Source: Marinobacter gudaonensis (GTDB lineage Bacteria; Pseudomonadota; Gammaproteobacteria; Pseudomonadales; Oleiphilaceae). Taken from it: 64,000 bases of DNA. Shown here piece after piece: positions 11,093-19,473 of the stretch. The translations under genes and the position numbers were made by a program. The notes beneath the pieces are model-generated. The model did not search any database and was not told the origin of the DNA. It was given only the letters and a program-made list of their open reading frames with translations. The stretch's first letter is position 1, and every line of letters begins with the position of its first letter. The stretch spans positions 744,001-808,000 of the forward strand of contig NZ_FOYV01000001.1 of assembly GCF_900115175.1 (NCBI RefSeq), written 5' to 3'.

Positions 11093-12835
11093 TTAGCGGG
11101 CCTGCTCCCAGGTTTTCAACAGCTCGTCATAGGCAACGGTCTTGCCCTGGGGCTTCTCGTTGGCCAGTTTGGGCTTGGGTGCACCCGGCTGGTCCAGCCA
11201 GTACTGTGGGTCACGCGGCTCGTTCAGCTTGGGACCACAGGTTTCCTGAACATTGGCCCGCTGCAGGCGCTCCATCACGCGGTCCTGTGCTTCCGCCAGA
11301 CCGTCGAGGGCTTTCTGCGGGGTTGCCTCGCCGCTGGCTGCCTGGGCGATATACTGCCACCACAGCTGCGCCAGCTTGGGGTAATCGGGCACGTTGGTGC
11401 CTGTCGGAGACCACTGGACCCGGGCCGGGCTGCGGTAAAACTCAACCAGACCACCGAGTTTCGGCGCCATTTCAGTCATCGCCTCAGATTCGATATCGGA
11501 CTCGCGAATCGGCGTCAGGCCAGCGATGGTCTTTTCCAGGGATACCGTCTTGGACACGGTGAACTGGGCATACAGCCATGCAGCCAGACGACGCTTCTGC
11601 GGCGTGGACTTCATGAAGGTCCAGGAACCCACATCCTGATAGCCCAGCTTCATGCCCTCTTCCCAGTAGGGACCACGGGGAGACGGAGCCATACGCCACT
11701 TGGGTGTGCCGTCCTCGTTCACCACCGGCAGCCCATCCTTGATCATGCTGGCAGTAAAGGCGGTGTACCAGAAGATCTGCTGGGCAATGTTGCCTTGAGC
11801 GGGTACCGGGCCGGCCTCGGAGAAGGTCATACCCTGAGCTTCGGGCGGCGCGTACTGCTCCAGCCAGTCAACATATTTGGTGGTTGCATACACGGCGGCG
11901 GGACCATTGGTGGCACCACCCCGGCTGACGCTGGCGCCGACCGGATGACATTCCTCAACCCGAATGCCCCACTCGTCCACCGGCAAACCGTTAGGCAGGC
12001 CTTTGTCACCGGCACCGGCCATGGAGAACCAGGCGTCAGTGAAACGCCAACCGAGGGACGGATCTTTCTTGCCGTAATCCATGTGACCGTAGACGCGCTT
12101 GCCATCGATTTCCTTCACGTGCACGGAGAAGAACTCGGCGATGTCCTCGTACGCGGACCAGTTCACCGGCACACCCAGCTCATAGCCGTAGATGTCCTTG
12201 AACTGCTTTTTCAGGTCCTCACGCTCGAACCAGTCGGCGCGGAACCAGTAGAGGTTGGCAAACTGCTGATCCGGCAGCTGGTAAAGCTTGCCGTCCGGGC
12301 CAGTGGTAAAGTCCAGACCGATAAAATCGTCCAGGTCCAGGGTCGGGAGCGTGAGGTCCTTGCCCTCGCCCTTCATGATGTCCTCAACCGGGAATACCTT
12401 GCCGTACCGGAAGTGGGTACCAATCAGATCAGAGTCGTTCACCCAGCCGTCGTAGATATTCCGGCCTGACTGCATCTGGGTCTGCAGCTTCTCGATCACG
12501 TCGCCTTCCTGGATCAGCGTGTGGGTCAGGTTGATACCCGTGATCTCGGAGAACGCTTTGGCGAGAACGTTGGATTCGTACTCGTGGGTGGCAATGGTTT
12601 CAGAAACGACGTTGATATCCATGCCGCGAAACTCTTTCGCCGCTTCGATAAACCACTTCATTTCCTCCATCTGCTGTTCTTTGGTCAGGGTTGACCGCTT
12701 GAACTCCTGATTCACCCACTTTTCAGCCGCCTCAGTATACTGATCCGCGCTGACCTGCAGGCTCAAACCCAGTCCCGCCGCACCGATCGCGGCGCTCAGA
12801 AACAGGGTTTGGGGATATTTATTGTTCTTGAACAT
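11093..12835 (-). CDS. glpV: Glycerol ABC transporter substrate-binding protein GlpV
   Basis: This 580-residue secreted protein is the binding component of the glycerol importer described as GlpSTPQV in Rhizobium. The signal peptide covers about residues 1-30 (cleavage after VSA). The mature protein is longer than typical sugar-binding proteins (about 400 residues). The segments GPDGKLYQLPDQQFANLYWF, MDYGKKDPSLGWRFTD and WRMAPSPRGPYWEEGMK are shared almost exactly with the paralogue at 25400-27151. The ATG at 12835 is chosen because GAGG lies six bases upstream; a TTG at 12841 also exists. It is the last gene of the operon and is separated from the small membrane-protein gene by 224 bases containing a stem-loop and a GlpR-type dyad. 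The glycerol substrate is inferred from operon type and neighbouring glpK, glpR and glpD. Confidence 0.88.
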   Translation of the reverse strand: MFKNNKYPQTLFLSAAIGAAGLGLSLQVSADQYTEAAEKWVNQEFKRSTLTKEQQMEEMKWFIEAAKEFRGMDINVVSETIATHEYESNVLAKAFSEITGINLTHTLIQEGDVIEKLQTQMQSGRNIYDGWVNDSDLIGTHFRYGKVFPVEDIMKGEGKDLTLPTLDLDDFIGLDFTTGPDGKLYQLPDQQFANLYWFRADWFEREDLKKQFKDIYGYELGVPVNWSAYEDIAEFFSVHVKEIDGKRVYGHMDYGKKDPSLGWRFTDAWFSMAGAGDKGLPNGLPVDEWGIRVEECHPVGASVSRGGATNGPAAVYATTKYVDWLEQYAPPEAQGMTFSEAGPVPAQGNIAQQIFWYTAFTASMIKDGLPVVNEDGTPKWRMAPSPRGPYWEEGMKLGYQDVGSWTFMKSTPQKRRLAAWLYAQFTVSKTVSLEKTIAGLTPIRESDIESEAMTEMAPKLGGLVEFYRSPARVQWSPTGTNVPDYPKLAQLWWQYIAQAASGEATPQKALDGLAEAQDRVMERLQRANVQETCGPKLNEPRDPQYWLDQPGAPKPKLANEKPQGKTVAYDELLKTWEQAR

Positions 12836-12967
12836 ATCCAACCTCGTTCGTCTTGTTTTGAGTGGAACGAATCACCGGGTGTTCCGTTCCGGTTTCATAG
12901 CGCTTTCGGGTCGCTATCCGTTGAGTCCGGAACCGATCAATGATCGATTCCGATCATTCACTAAAAA

Positions 12968-12987
12968 ATAGTTCGTTTTCGAAATCA
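12968..12987 (-). promoter_or_regulatory. GlpR-type dyad before glpV
   Basis: The core TTCG-TTTT-CGAA at 12972-12983 is a perfect half-site pair, with weaker flanks (14 of 20 against the E. coli consensus). It lies about 130-150 bases upstream of glpV and may control an internal promoter for the binding protein. Confidence 0.45.
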
Positions 12988-13013
12988 TTACAAGCAATTT
13001 TATCGGTTTTTTT

Positions 13014-13050
13014 GCGGCCGGATGTTCGATTTAACACAACCTCCGGCCGC
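13014..13050 (-). other. Intra-operon stem-loop between the DUF2160-type gene and glpV
   Basis: GCGGCCGGA (13014-13022) pairs with its complement at 13042-13050 around a 19-base loop. On the operon strand it is followed by A residues, not T, so it is not a standard terminator. It probably sets mRNA stability between the membrane genes and glpV. Confidence 0.5.
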
Positions 13051-13059
13051 CCTTTCCAA

Positions 13060-13335
13060 TCACCCCCACCGAAGCAGCACGAGCAGCCAGACCACCGAGA
13101 CGGCCAGGGCAATCCAGAGCGTGACATCAGTGACCGCCAGGAAGGTCAGGTGGATATAAGCGGCCGACAACAGGCCGATAAACAGGCGATCGCCACGTGT
13201 GGTCGATATGGGCAGGAAGCCTTTACGCTCCACACAGGGCGACACAATTTCGTAAACGGTCATGATCGCAAGAATGGTTGCGATAACGGCGAAGAAAATC
13301 GCCACCGTCGGTGTCCAGTTCATCCACGCAAGCAT
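13060..13335 (-). CDS. Small membrane protein of the glycerol importer operon (DUF2160-type)
   Basis: This 91-residue, very hydrophobic protein has three predicted membrane helices, near residues 7-30, 50-68 and 71-88. A short polar loop holding VERKGFLPISTTRGDR joins the first two. It matches the DUF2160 family as I remember it, which accompanies GlpSTPQV-type glycerol importers. It lies between the second permease gene (12 bases away) and glpV. Its function is unknown; the strict linkage suggests an accessory membrane subunit of the importer. No enzymatic motif is visible. Confidence 0.8.
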   Translation of the reverse strand: MLAWMNWTPTVAIFFAVIATILAIMTVYEIVSPCVERKGFLPISTTRGDRLFIGLLSAAYIHLTFLAVTDVTLWIALAVSVVWLLVLLRWG

Positions 13336-13347
13336 GTTGTTTCTCCT

Positions 13348-14154
<807 letters not shown>

Positions 14155-14164
14155 CACAGTCTCC

Positions 14165-15031
14165 TTATTTTTCTTTATCGGCGGCAGTGATGGCGGTAAA
14201 GAACAGCCATGAGATCAGCAGCACAATCAGGAAGTAGATCAGTGAAAACGCGGCCGCACGCCCCAGGTCGAACTGGCCTATGGCCATGGTGGTCAGGGTC
14301 TGGCTCAAAAAGGTGGTAGAGCTGCCCGGACCGCCCCCGGTCAGCACAAAGGGCTCGGTGTAGATCATGAAACTGTCCATGAACCGCAACAGCACGGCGA
14401 TGATCAGCACGTTCTTGAGGCGGGGGAGCTGGATGTAACGGAACACCGCCCACCGGGAGGCGCGGTCTATCTCCGCAGCCTGGTAGAACGCCTCCGGAAT
14501 GGCCCGAAGCCCGGAGTAACAGAGCAACGCCACCAGCGGGGTCCAGTGCCAGACATCCATCAGCAACACCGTTAGCCACGCATCGAGGGTGTCCCCGGTG
14601 TAGTTGTAGTCAAAACCCAGTGAATTCAGGGCCCAACCGAACAGGCCAATGTCGCCACGACCGAAGATCTGCCAGATGGTGCCCACCACGTTCCAGGGAA
14701 TCAGCAGCGGAATCGCCAGCAGGATCAGCGCCAGGGACGCCTTGATGCCGGACTTGGGCATCATCAGCGCAACACCAATGCCAAGCGGGATCTGGATCAG
14801 CAGAACCGCACCGGAGAAAATGAACTGCCGGATCAGCGACTCCTGCAGTCGCTCGTCATGGAGAATGATCTCGAACCACTCCGTGCCCACATAGTAGGCA
14901 CTGCCGGGCCCGAAGATGTCCTGCACCGAATAGTTCACAACAGTCATCAGGGGGATAAGGGCCGAAAAGGCCACCAGCACGAAGACCGGCAGTACCAGCC
15001 ACCAGGCACGGTTATTGGGAGTCTTGGTCAT
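14165..15031 (-). CDS. glpP: Glycerol ABC transporter permease GlpP (MalF-type)
   Basis: This 288-residue permease of the MalF class has six predicted helices. Its EAA loop, with EAFYQAAEIDRASRWAVFRY, should contact the ATPases. The motif GGPGSSTTFLSQTL near residue 230 is typical of CUT1 permeases. The ATG at 15031 overlaps the stop of the preceding ATPase gene (TAATG), and AGGAG lies nine bases upstream, indicating translational coupling. A longer frame begins at 15079, but it would lie inside the upstream gene and lacks a ribosome-binding site. Confidence 0.88.
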   Translation of the reverse strand: MTKTPNNRAWWLVLPVFVLVAFSALIPLMTVVNYSVQDIFGPGSAYYVGTEWFEIILHDERLQESLIRQFIFSGAVLLIQIPLGIGVALMMPKSGIKASLALILLAIPLLIPWNVVGTIWQIFGRGDIGLFGWALNSLGFDYNYTGDTLDAWLTVLLMDVWHWTPLVALLCYSGLRAIPEAFYQAAEIDRASRWAVFRYIQLPRLKNVLIIAVLLRFMDSFMIYTEPFVLTGGGPGSSTTFLSQTLTTMAIGQFDLGRAAAFSLIYFLIVLLISWLFFTAITAADKEK

Positions 15032-16131
15032 TATTCTTGCTCCTTGATCAGAAACTCGTCCACGTAAAGCATCAGCCACTGACTTGGGAATGACAGATGC
15101 ACCCGGGAGCCGATGTCGGCCGAGAAATCCTCGTTCTGGCGGACTTTCAGGATCTCCGGTCCCAGTTGAACAGTCACGATCTTGTAGGTGCCCAGGTCTT
15201 CAACATCCCGGACTTCGGCTTCGAAGGTTTCATCGGAGGGCTGCGCCGAGATTTCCACAAACTCCGGGCGGATACCGATCTTGATATTGCCGGACTTCAG
15301 GCGCTGGAGCGCTTCCACCTTCCAGCTGTCCAGGGGCACCACGATGCTGCCGAAGCAGACTCCGCGAGGGCAGCGCTGGACCTCAATGAGGTTCATGCCC
15401 GGACTGCCGATGAAAAAGCCGACAAAGGTGTGGTTCGGCCGTTCGAACAGCTCTGTGGGCGTGCCAAACTGAACAATCTGGCCGCCGTACATCACCGCAA
15501 TCTTGTCTGCGAAGGTGGACGCCTCCAGCTGGTCGTGGGTCACGTACACCATGGTGATGTCGAACTGTTCGTGAATCTGCTTAAGCTTGCGCCGCAGCTT
15601 CCACTTCAGCTGCGGATCGATGACCGTAAGCGGCTCGTCGAACAGGATGGCCGACACGTCCTCTCGCACCAGACCCCGTCCCATCGACACCTTTTGCTTT
15701 TCGTCAGCGGTGAGGTTCTTGGCTTTCTTGTAGAGCTTGTCCTCGATTTCCAGAACCTCGGCGATCTCGTGCACTCGAGCCTTGATCTTGGACGCCGGTA
15801 TCTTGTTGTTCTTCAGAGGAAACGCGAGGTTATCGAAGACCGTCATGGAGTCGTAGATAACCGGGAACTGGAACACCTGAGCGATGTTGCGGTCCCGGGG
15901 CGACAGCTCATTCACGCGTTTGCCGTCGAACAGGACATCCCCCTCCGAGGGCTGAACCAGACCGGAAATGATGTTCAGCATGGTGCTTTTACCGCAGCCG
16001 GAGGGCCCGAGAAGGGCGTAGGCGCCGCCCTTGTGCCAGACATGGTCCAGTTGACGGATGGCGTAATCGTCAGGTCCCGTTGGCGCGCTCACATAGCTGT
16101 GGGCAAGTGATTTCAACTGAATTTCAGCCAT
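15031..16131 (-). CDS. glpT: Glycerol ABC transporter ATPase GlpT with degenerate signature motif
   Basis: This 366-residue ATP-binding subunit is of the MalK/CUT1 class with a C-terminal regulatory-type domain. Walker A is canonical (GPSGCGKST, residues 42-50), the Q-loop glutamine is Gln88, Walker B is AILFDE (161-166) and the switch histidine is His199 (VTHDQLEA). The ABC signature, normally LSGGQ, is instead LTADE (140-144) within LTADEKQKVSMGRGL. Together with partner GlpS, which has LSGGQ but no switch histidine, this predicts one working and one degenerate ATP site. It starts where glpS ends and overlaps glpP. The symbol follows GlpSTPQV; it is unrelated to the E. coli glycerol-3-phosphate antiporter GlpT. 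Confidence 0.88.
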   Translation of the reverse strand: MAEIQLKSLAHSYVSAPTGPDDYAIRQLDHVWHKGGAYALLGPSGCGKSTMLNIISGLVQPSEGDVLFDGKRVNELSPRDRNIAQVFQFPVIYDSMTVFDNLAFPLKNNKIPASKIKARVHEIAEVLEIEDKLYKKAKNLTADEKQKVSMGRGLVREDVSAILFDEPLTVIDPQLKWKLRRKLKQIHEQFDITMVYVTHDQLEASTFADKIAVMYGGQIVQFGTPTELFERPNHTFVGFFIGSPGMNLIEVQRCPRGVCFGSIVVPLDSWKVEALQRLKSGNIKIGIRPEFVEISAQPSDETFEAEVRDVEDLGTYKIVTVQLGPEILKVRQNEDFSADIGSRVHLSFPSQWLMLYVDEFLIKEQE

Positions 16132-17225
16132 TACTGAGATCCTCCTGCAACCCGGGCCGGCGTGTGCACCAGTTGCTCGTTGCTATCAAACACAAACAGC
16201 TTGTTGATGGGCAGGTACACCTTGATGGGAGCGCCCGTGTGATACTGGTGCACGCCCATGAGCTGGAGCACCATCTCGAAATGGCTGTTCTCCACGTGCA
16301 TGAAGGTTTCCGAGCCACTGATATCACTCAGCTCCACCTCCATGGACATTTCCAGATCGTCGTCCCCGGTGGGCACCAGGCCAATGTGGCTGGGACGGAT
16401 ACCGAACCAGTAATCACCCGGGGTGAGCTTCGACAGTTCCTTGGTAAGAGCGTGATGGGAATACTCGTCGAAAGTCACTTCGGTTTCTGAAACCCGACCG
16501 CGGATCATGTTCATGGGCGGTTCACTGAACAACTGCGCAGCGAGTGTGTTCACAGGCGCGCGGTAAACGTCCATGACCGGCCCGGTCTGTACCACTCCAC
16601 CCTCGTGCAGGAGCGTGGTGGTACCACCCAGGGCCAGCGCTTCATTCGCTTCCGTGGTCGCATACACCGCAATGCACTGGCGCTCCCGGAACAGATCCCG
16701 CAGTTCGGCCCGCAATTCTTCCCGGAGCTTGTAGTCCAGGTTCACCAGGGGCTCGTCGAACAGAACCAGGGTGGCGTCTTTCACCAGGGCCCGAGCCATG
16801 GCCGTGCGCTGTTGCTGGCCGCCGGACAGTTCCAGCGGGTAACGTTTGAGCAGCGGGTCGATCCGGAGCATGGCGGCCGTTTCCTTGACCCGCCGATCGA
16901 TCTCGGATTCCGCCATCTTTGCCAGACGCAGCGGCGAGGCGATGTTCTCGTACACCGTGAGATTGGGATAATTGATGAACTGCTGGTAGATCATCGAGAT
17001 ATTGCGGTCCTGAACGCTCTGCCCTGTTACGTCTGTTCCGTTGTAGATCAGCCGACCGGTGTCAGGCTTGTCCAGACCGGCCATCAGACGCATCAGTGAA
17101 GTTTTTCCGGCCAGTGTCCGGCCGAGCAGAACATTAAAGGAACCTGCCTCGAAGGTGAGGCTGGCATCCCGTATATAGTCGACACCGTCGACAGCACGGG
17201 AAATGTTTTCCAGTGTTAAGGACAT
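16131..17225 (-). CDS. glpS: Glycerol ABC transporter ATPase GlpS lacking the switch histidine
   Basis: This 364-residue ATPase is the first gene of the operon. The Walker A motif is unusual (GRTLAGKTS, residues 35-43: the GxxxxGK rule is met but the internal glycine is lost). The Q-loop is intact (QQ, 81-82), the signature is a perfect LSGGQQQR (133-140) and Walker B is LVLFDE (153-158). The switch histidine expected in VxxTHD is replaced by Thr191 ([10 protein letters not shown]). A C-terminal domain follows from about residue 240. The gene overlaps glpT by one base. Upstream lie a sigma-54 promoter and a GlpR-type dyad. Confidence 0.88.
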   Translation of the reverse strand: MSLTLENISRAVDGVDYIRDASLTFEAGSFNVLLGRTLAGKTSLMRLMAGLDKPDTGRLIYNGTDVTGQSVQDRNISMIYQQFINYPNLTVYENIASPLRLAKMAESEIDRRVKETAAMLRIDPLLKRYPLELSGGQQQRTAMARALVKDATLVLFDEPLVNLDYKLREELRAELRDLFRERQCIAVYATTEANEALALGGTTTLLHEGGVVQTGPVMDVYRAPVNTLAAQLFSEPPMNMIRGRVSETEVTFDEYSHHALTKELSKLTPGDYWFGIRPSHIGLVPTGDDDLEMSMEVELSDISGSETFMHVENSHFEMVLQLMGVHQYHTGAPIKVYLPINKLFVFDSNEQLVHTPARVAGGSQ

Positions 17226-17286
17226 AGGTTTTCCTTTTTGTTCTTGTGGAAACGCACTCCGGGCCCACTCAATGGGGCCCTGGAAA

Positions 17287-17298
17287 TTCGATTTCGAA
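17287..17298 (-). promoter_or_regulatory. GlpR-type operator core over the glpS start site
   Basis: TTCG-ATTT-CGAA is a perfect half-site pair. Counting about 12 bases from the sigma-54 -12 element puts the transcription start near 17296, so a bound repressor would block initiation. Confidence 0.5.
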
Positions 17299-17306
17299 TC
17301 TTTGTA

Positions 17307-17322
17307 CGCAAAGCCCGTACCA
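17307..17322 (-). promoter_or_regulatory. Sigma-54 (-24/-12) promoter of the glpSTPQ-glpV operon
   Basis: Read on the minus strand the site is TGGTACGGGCTTTGCG. It differs from TGGCACG-N4-TTGC at one position (T for C). The invariant GG (17320-17321) and GC (17308-17309) are exactly ten bases apart. A sigma-54 activator gene is encoded divergently, which strongly supports the call. The leader to the glpS ATG would be about 70 bases. Confidence 0.78.
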
Positions 17323-17336
17323 GATCCACACCTGAC

Positions 17337-17354
17337 ATAGGTACTCTTACCTAT
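17337..17354. promoter_or_regulatory. Inverted repeat just upstream of the sigma-54 promoter
   Basis: ATAGGT (17337-17342) and ACCTAT (17349-17354) form a dyad with a six-base spacer, 16-33 bases beyond the -24 element. The binder is unknown. Confidence 0.35.
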
Positions 17355-17430
17355 AATACTGAAATATATACTTTTTTCCGAAACGGATTATTTCTTATTC
17401 GAAAATTAAAATGTTCGTTTAGCAATACTT

Positions 17431-17445
17431 TGTTCAAATTGAACA
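17431..17445. promoter_or_regulatory. 15-base palindrome, candidate enhancer site for the sigma-54 activator
   Basis: TGTTCAAATTGAACA is a perfect palindrome about a central A. It lies about 110-125 bases upstream of the -24 element, the usual distance for a sigma-54 activator site, and also upstream of the activator gene itself. Confidence 0.5.
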
Positions 17446-17557
17446 TTGACGTGAACACCAATTGCACAGATCATTGAGCAACAATCCAGAGCGGTTGGGC
17501 CTGTTTTTTCACAGGGACGTTCCCCAGAACAACAAACGAACAGTCGAGTGTTTGCTA

Positions 17558-19435
17558 ATGGATAGAAACGAATATTCGGACGATCGCGACGTTATCGCCA
17601 ATTCCTGGAATCGCTGCATTGCCTGGGGGCTCGACCAGGATCACGAGCCCACCCCACTCTGCCCGGAACCGGTCCGTCTAGAGGAAATCACACGAAAATA
17701 CGAGGAACTGCTCTCGGTGACCGAGGCCGAAGTGCTGCCTTACTACCGGAACGTTCTGTCCAACAGCCGCTGCCTGATATTGCTGGCAGATCAGCACGCC
17801 ACGGTGCTGAACAGCTGGGGCGATGAGCGCATTACCGAGGCGCGACTGAAACCCTGGTTCCGGCCGGGCGCGAACTGGCAGGAACAGAATTGCGGCACCA
17901 ACGCCATCGGCACCGCCATTGCCATCAGCGCCCCCGTACAGATCCAGCGCAACGAACACTTTCTGAAATCCAATCGCAGTATCATTGGGTCCGCCGCCCC
18001 GATTTTTGACGCCCACAAACAGATTGCCGGCGTGCTGAGCGTGTTCAGTGACGCCTATCTGCCACAGGCCCACACCCTGGGCATGGTCCGGCTGCTTTCG
18101 CAGTCGGTGGAAAACCGACTGATCAGTCGCCAGTTCGGAACGGACCATTTCCAGATTACGCTCAACACAACAGCGGACAACTTCGATAGCCCCTGGTCGG
18201 GAATTCTCGTTTGCGACGATGCCGGCTATGTGATTGCCAGCAATCAGCGGGCGGACCAGCTGCTTGCAACCGCGACCGCCAATAGCCGGCTTGATGAGTT
18301 GTTCACGACACACCGCAACCACATTCTTGGGCATCCGGACACCGAACCCCTGCAGCTGACTACCCGCAGCAGGGTCAGGCTGTACGCCCGGGTCCGGCGA
18401 CCCGCCAACGTGCCCGGCACCAAACCCCAGGGCGCTCCGGCGCCGCTGCCGACAGATCAGCCCGCCAGCCAGCCGCTAGACATCACGCGACTGGAATACG
18501 GGGATTCAGCGGTTAAACGCTGTGCCAGCCAAAGCCTTAAGGTTCTGCAGCGGGGGGTTCCGGTGCTGATTACCGGAGAGACCGGCGTCGGCAAGGAAGT
18601 ACTGGTGAAGGCTCTGCACCGTGCCTCACAGCGCAGGGACCAGCCCCTGGTGGCCGTGAACTGTGCGGCGATACCGCCGGAGCTGGTGGAATCGGAGTTG
18701 TTCGGGTACGAAGCCGGCGCCTTCACCGGCGCCCGGGCCCAAGGTTCCGTCGGCTTTATCCGCAAAGCCCACAAGGGCATTCTGTTTCTGGACGAGATCG
18801 GCGAAATGCCGCTATCGGCACAGTCCCGACTGCTGCGGGTGCTGCAGGAAAGAGTGGTGACTCCCGTTGGCTCCACCGAGAGCGTCCCGGTGGACATTCT
18901 GCTGGTCACCGCGACCAACCGCCCGCTTGCCACCCGCATCGACCATGGAGAATTCCGGGCCGATCTGTATTACCGGATCAACGGCCTGTGCGTGGAACTC
19001 CCCGCTCTCCGGCACCGGGCCGACCGACGTCAGTTGATTCAGGCCATCTACGATCGGCACCGGGATCCTGGCCAGAGCGATGCCTTGTCGCCCCGCGTAC
19101 TCTCCGCTCTCGAGAATCACCCCTGGCCAGGCAACATCCGGCAACTGGTGAATGTTCTGCGGGTTGCAATCGCGATCGCAGACGGAGAGGACATACAGAT
19201 CTGGCACCTGCCGGAAGATTTCCTGGCCGAGTTTGAAGCCAGTGCTGTTGAAGATACGCCGGAACCCGCCCCCGATACCGTGGATCCTGCGAACGGCACG
19301 CAGTCAGCAGACCCGCTGGCGCGAACTCTTCAGGTTTACCACAAGTGCACGGGCAACATCTCGCAGGCGGCCCGAGAACTGGCCATCAGTCGAAACACTC
19401 TTTACAAGCGCCTGCGGGAACTGGGCGTTCGCTGA
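17558..19435 (+). CDS. Sigma-54-dependent activator, AcoR-like (GAF, AAA+, Fis)
   Basis: This 625-residue regulator has an N-terminal sensor part with a GAF-like domain (about residues 60-200; NCGTNAIGTAIA is typical of AcoR relatives). A PAS-like segment lies at about 220-290. The AAA+ domain has Walker A GETGVGKE (340-347), the sigma-54 contact loop GAFTGA (387-392) and LFLDEIGEMP. A Fis-type helix-turn-helix ends the protein (NISQAARELAISRNTLYKRL). It would bind an enhancer and open the sigma-54 promoter of the divergent glycerol importer; the inducer is probably glycerol or a derivative, but that is inference. The start is uncertain: ATG 17558 fits the family length, while a TTG at 17462 would add 32 residues. 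Confidence 0.9.
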   Translation: MDRNEYSDDRDVIANSWNRCIAWGLDQDHEPTPLCPEPVRLEEITRKYEELLSVTEAEVLPYYRNVLSNSRCLILLADQHATVLNSWGDERITEARLKPWFRPGANWQEQNCGTNAIGTAIAISAPVQIQRNEHFLKSNRSIIGSAAPIFDAHKQIAGVLSVFSDAYLPQAHTLGMVRLLSQSVENRLISRQFGTDHFQITLNTTADNFDSPWSGILVCDDAGYVIASNQRADQLLATATANSRLDELFTTHRNHILGHPDTEPLQLTTRSRVRLYARVRRPANVPGTKPQGAPAPLPTDQPASQPLDITRLEYGDSAVKRCASQSLKVLQRGVPVLITGETGVGKEVLVKALHRASQRRDQPLVAVNCAAIPPELVESELFGYEAGAFTGARAQGSVGFIRKAHKGILFLDEIGEMPLSAQSRLLRVLQERVVTPVGSTESVPVDILLVTATNRPLATRIDHGEFRADLYYRINGLCVELPALRHRADRRQLIQAIYDRHRDPGQSDALSPRVLSALENHPWPGNIRQLVNVLRVAIAIADGEDIQIWHLPEDFLAEFEASAVEDTPEPAPDTVDPANGTQSADPLARTLQVYHKCTGNISQAARELAISRNTLYKRLRELGVR

Positions 19436-19473
19436 CCCCGGTTCCCGCAGCGCGGGATGAACGCAGCCAGTCC

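Larger units (their letters stand above)
17226..17557. other. Divergent control region between glpS and the sigma-54 activator
   Basis: This 332-base AT-rich stretch holds no convincing gene. From left to right it carries a GlpR-type dyad, a sigma-54 promoter reading left, a dyad at 17337-17354, a scattered TTCG-rich tract and a perfect 15-base palindrome at 17431-17445. A TTG at 17462 could extend the activator upstream, but the ATG at 17558 is preferred. Confidence 0.6.

Noticed and set aside
16131-17225. GlpS as a decayed pseudogene
   Set aside because: The frame is full length, overlaps glpT precisely, and keeps Q-loop, signature and Walker B. The loss is limited to residues that would act in one ATP site, which points to specialisation.
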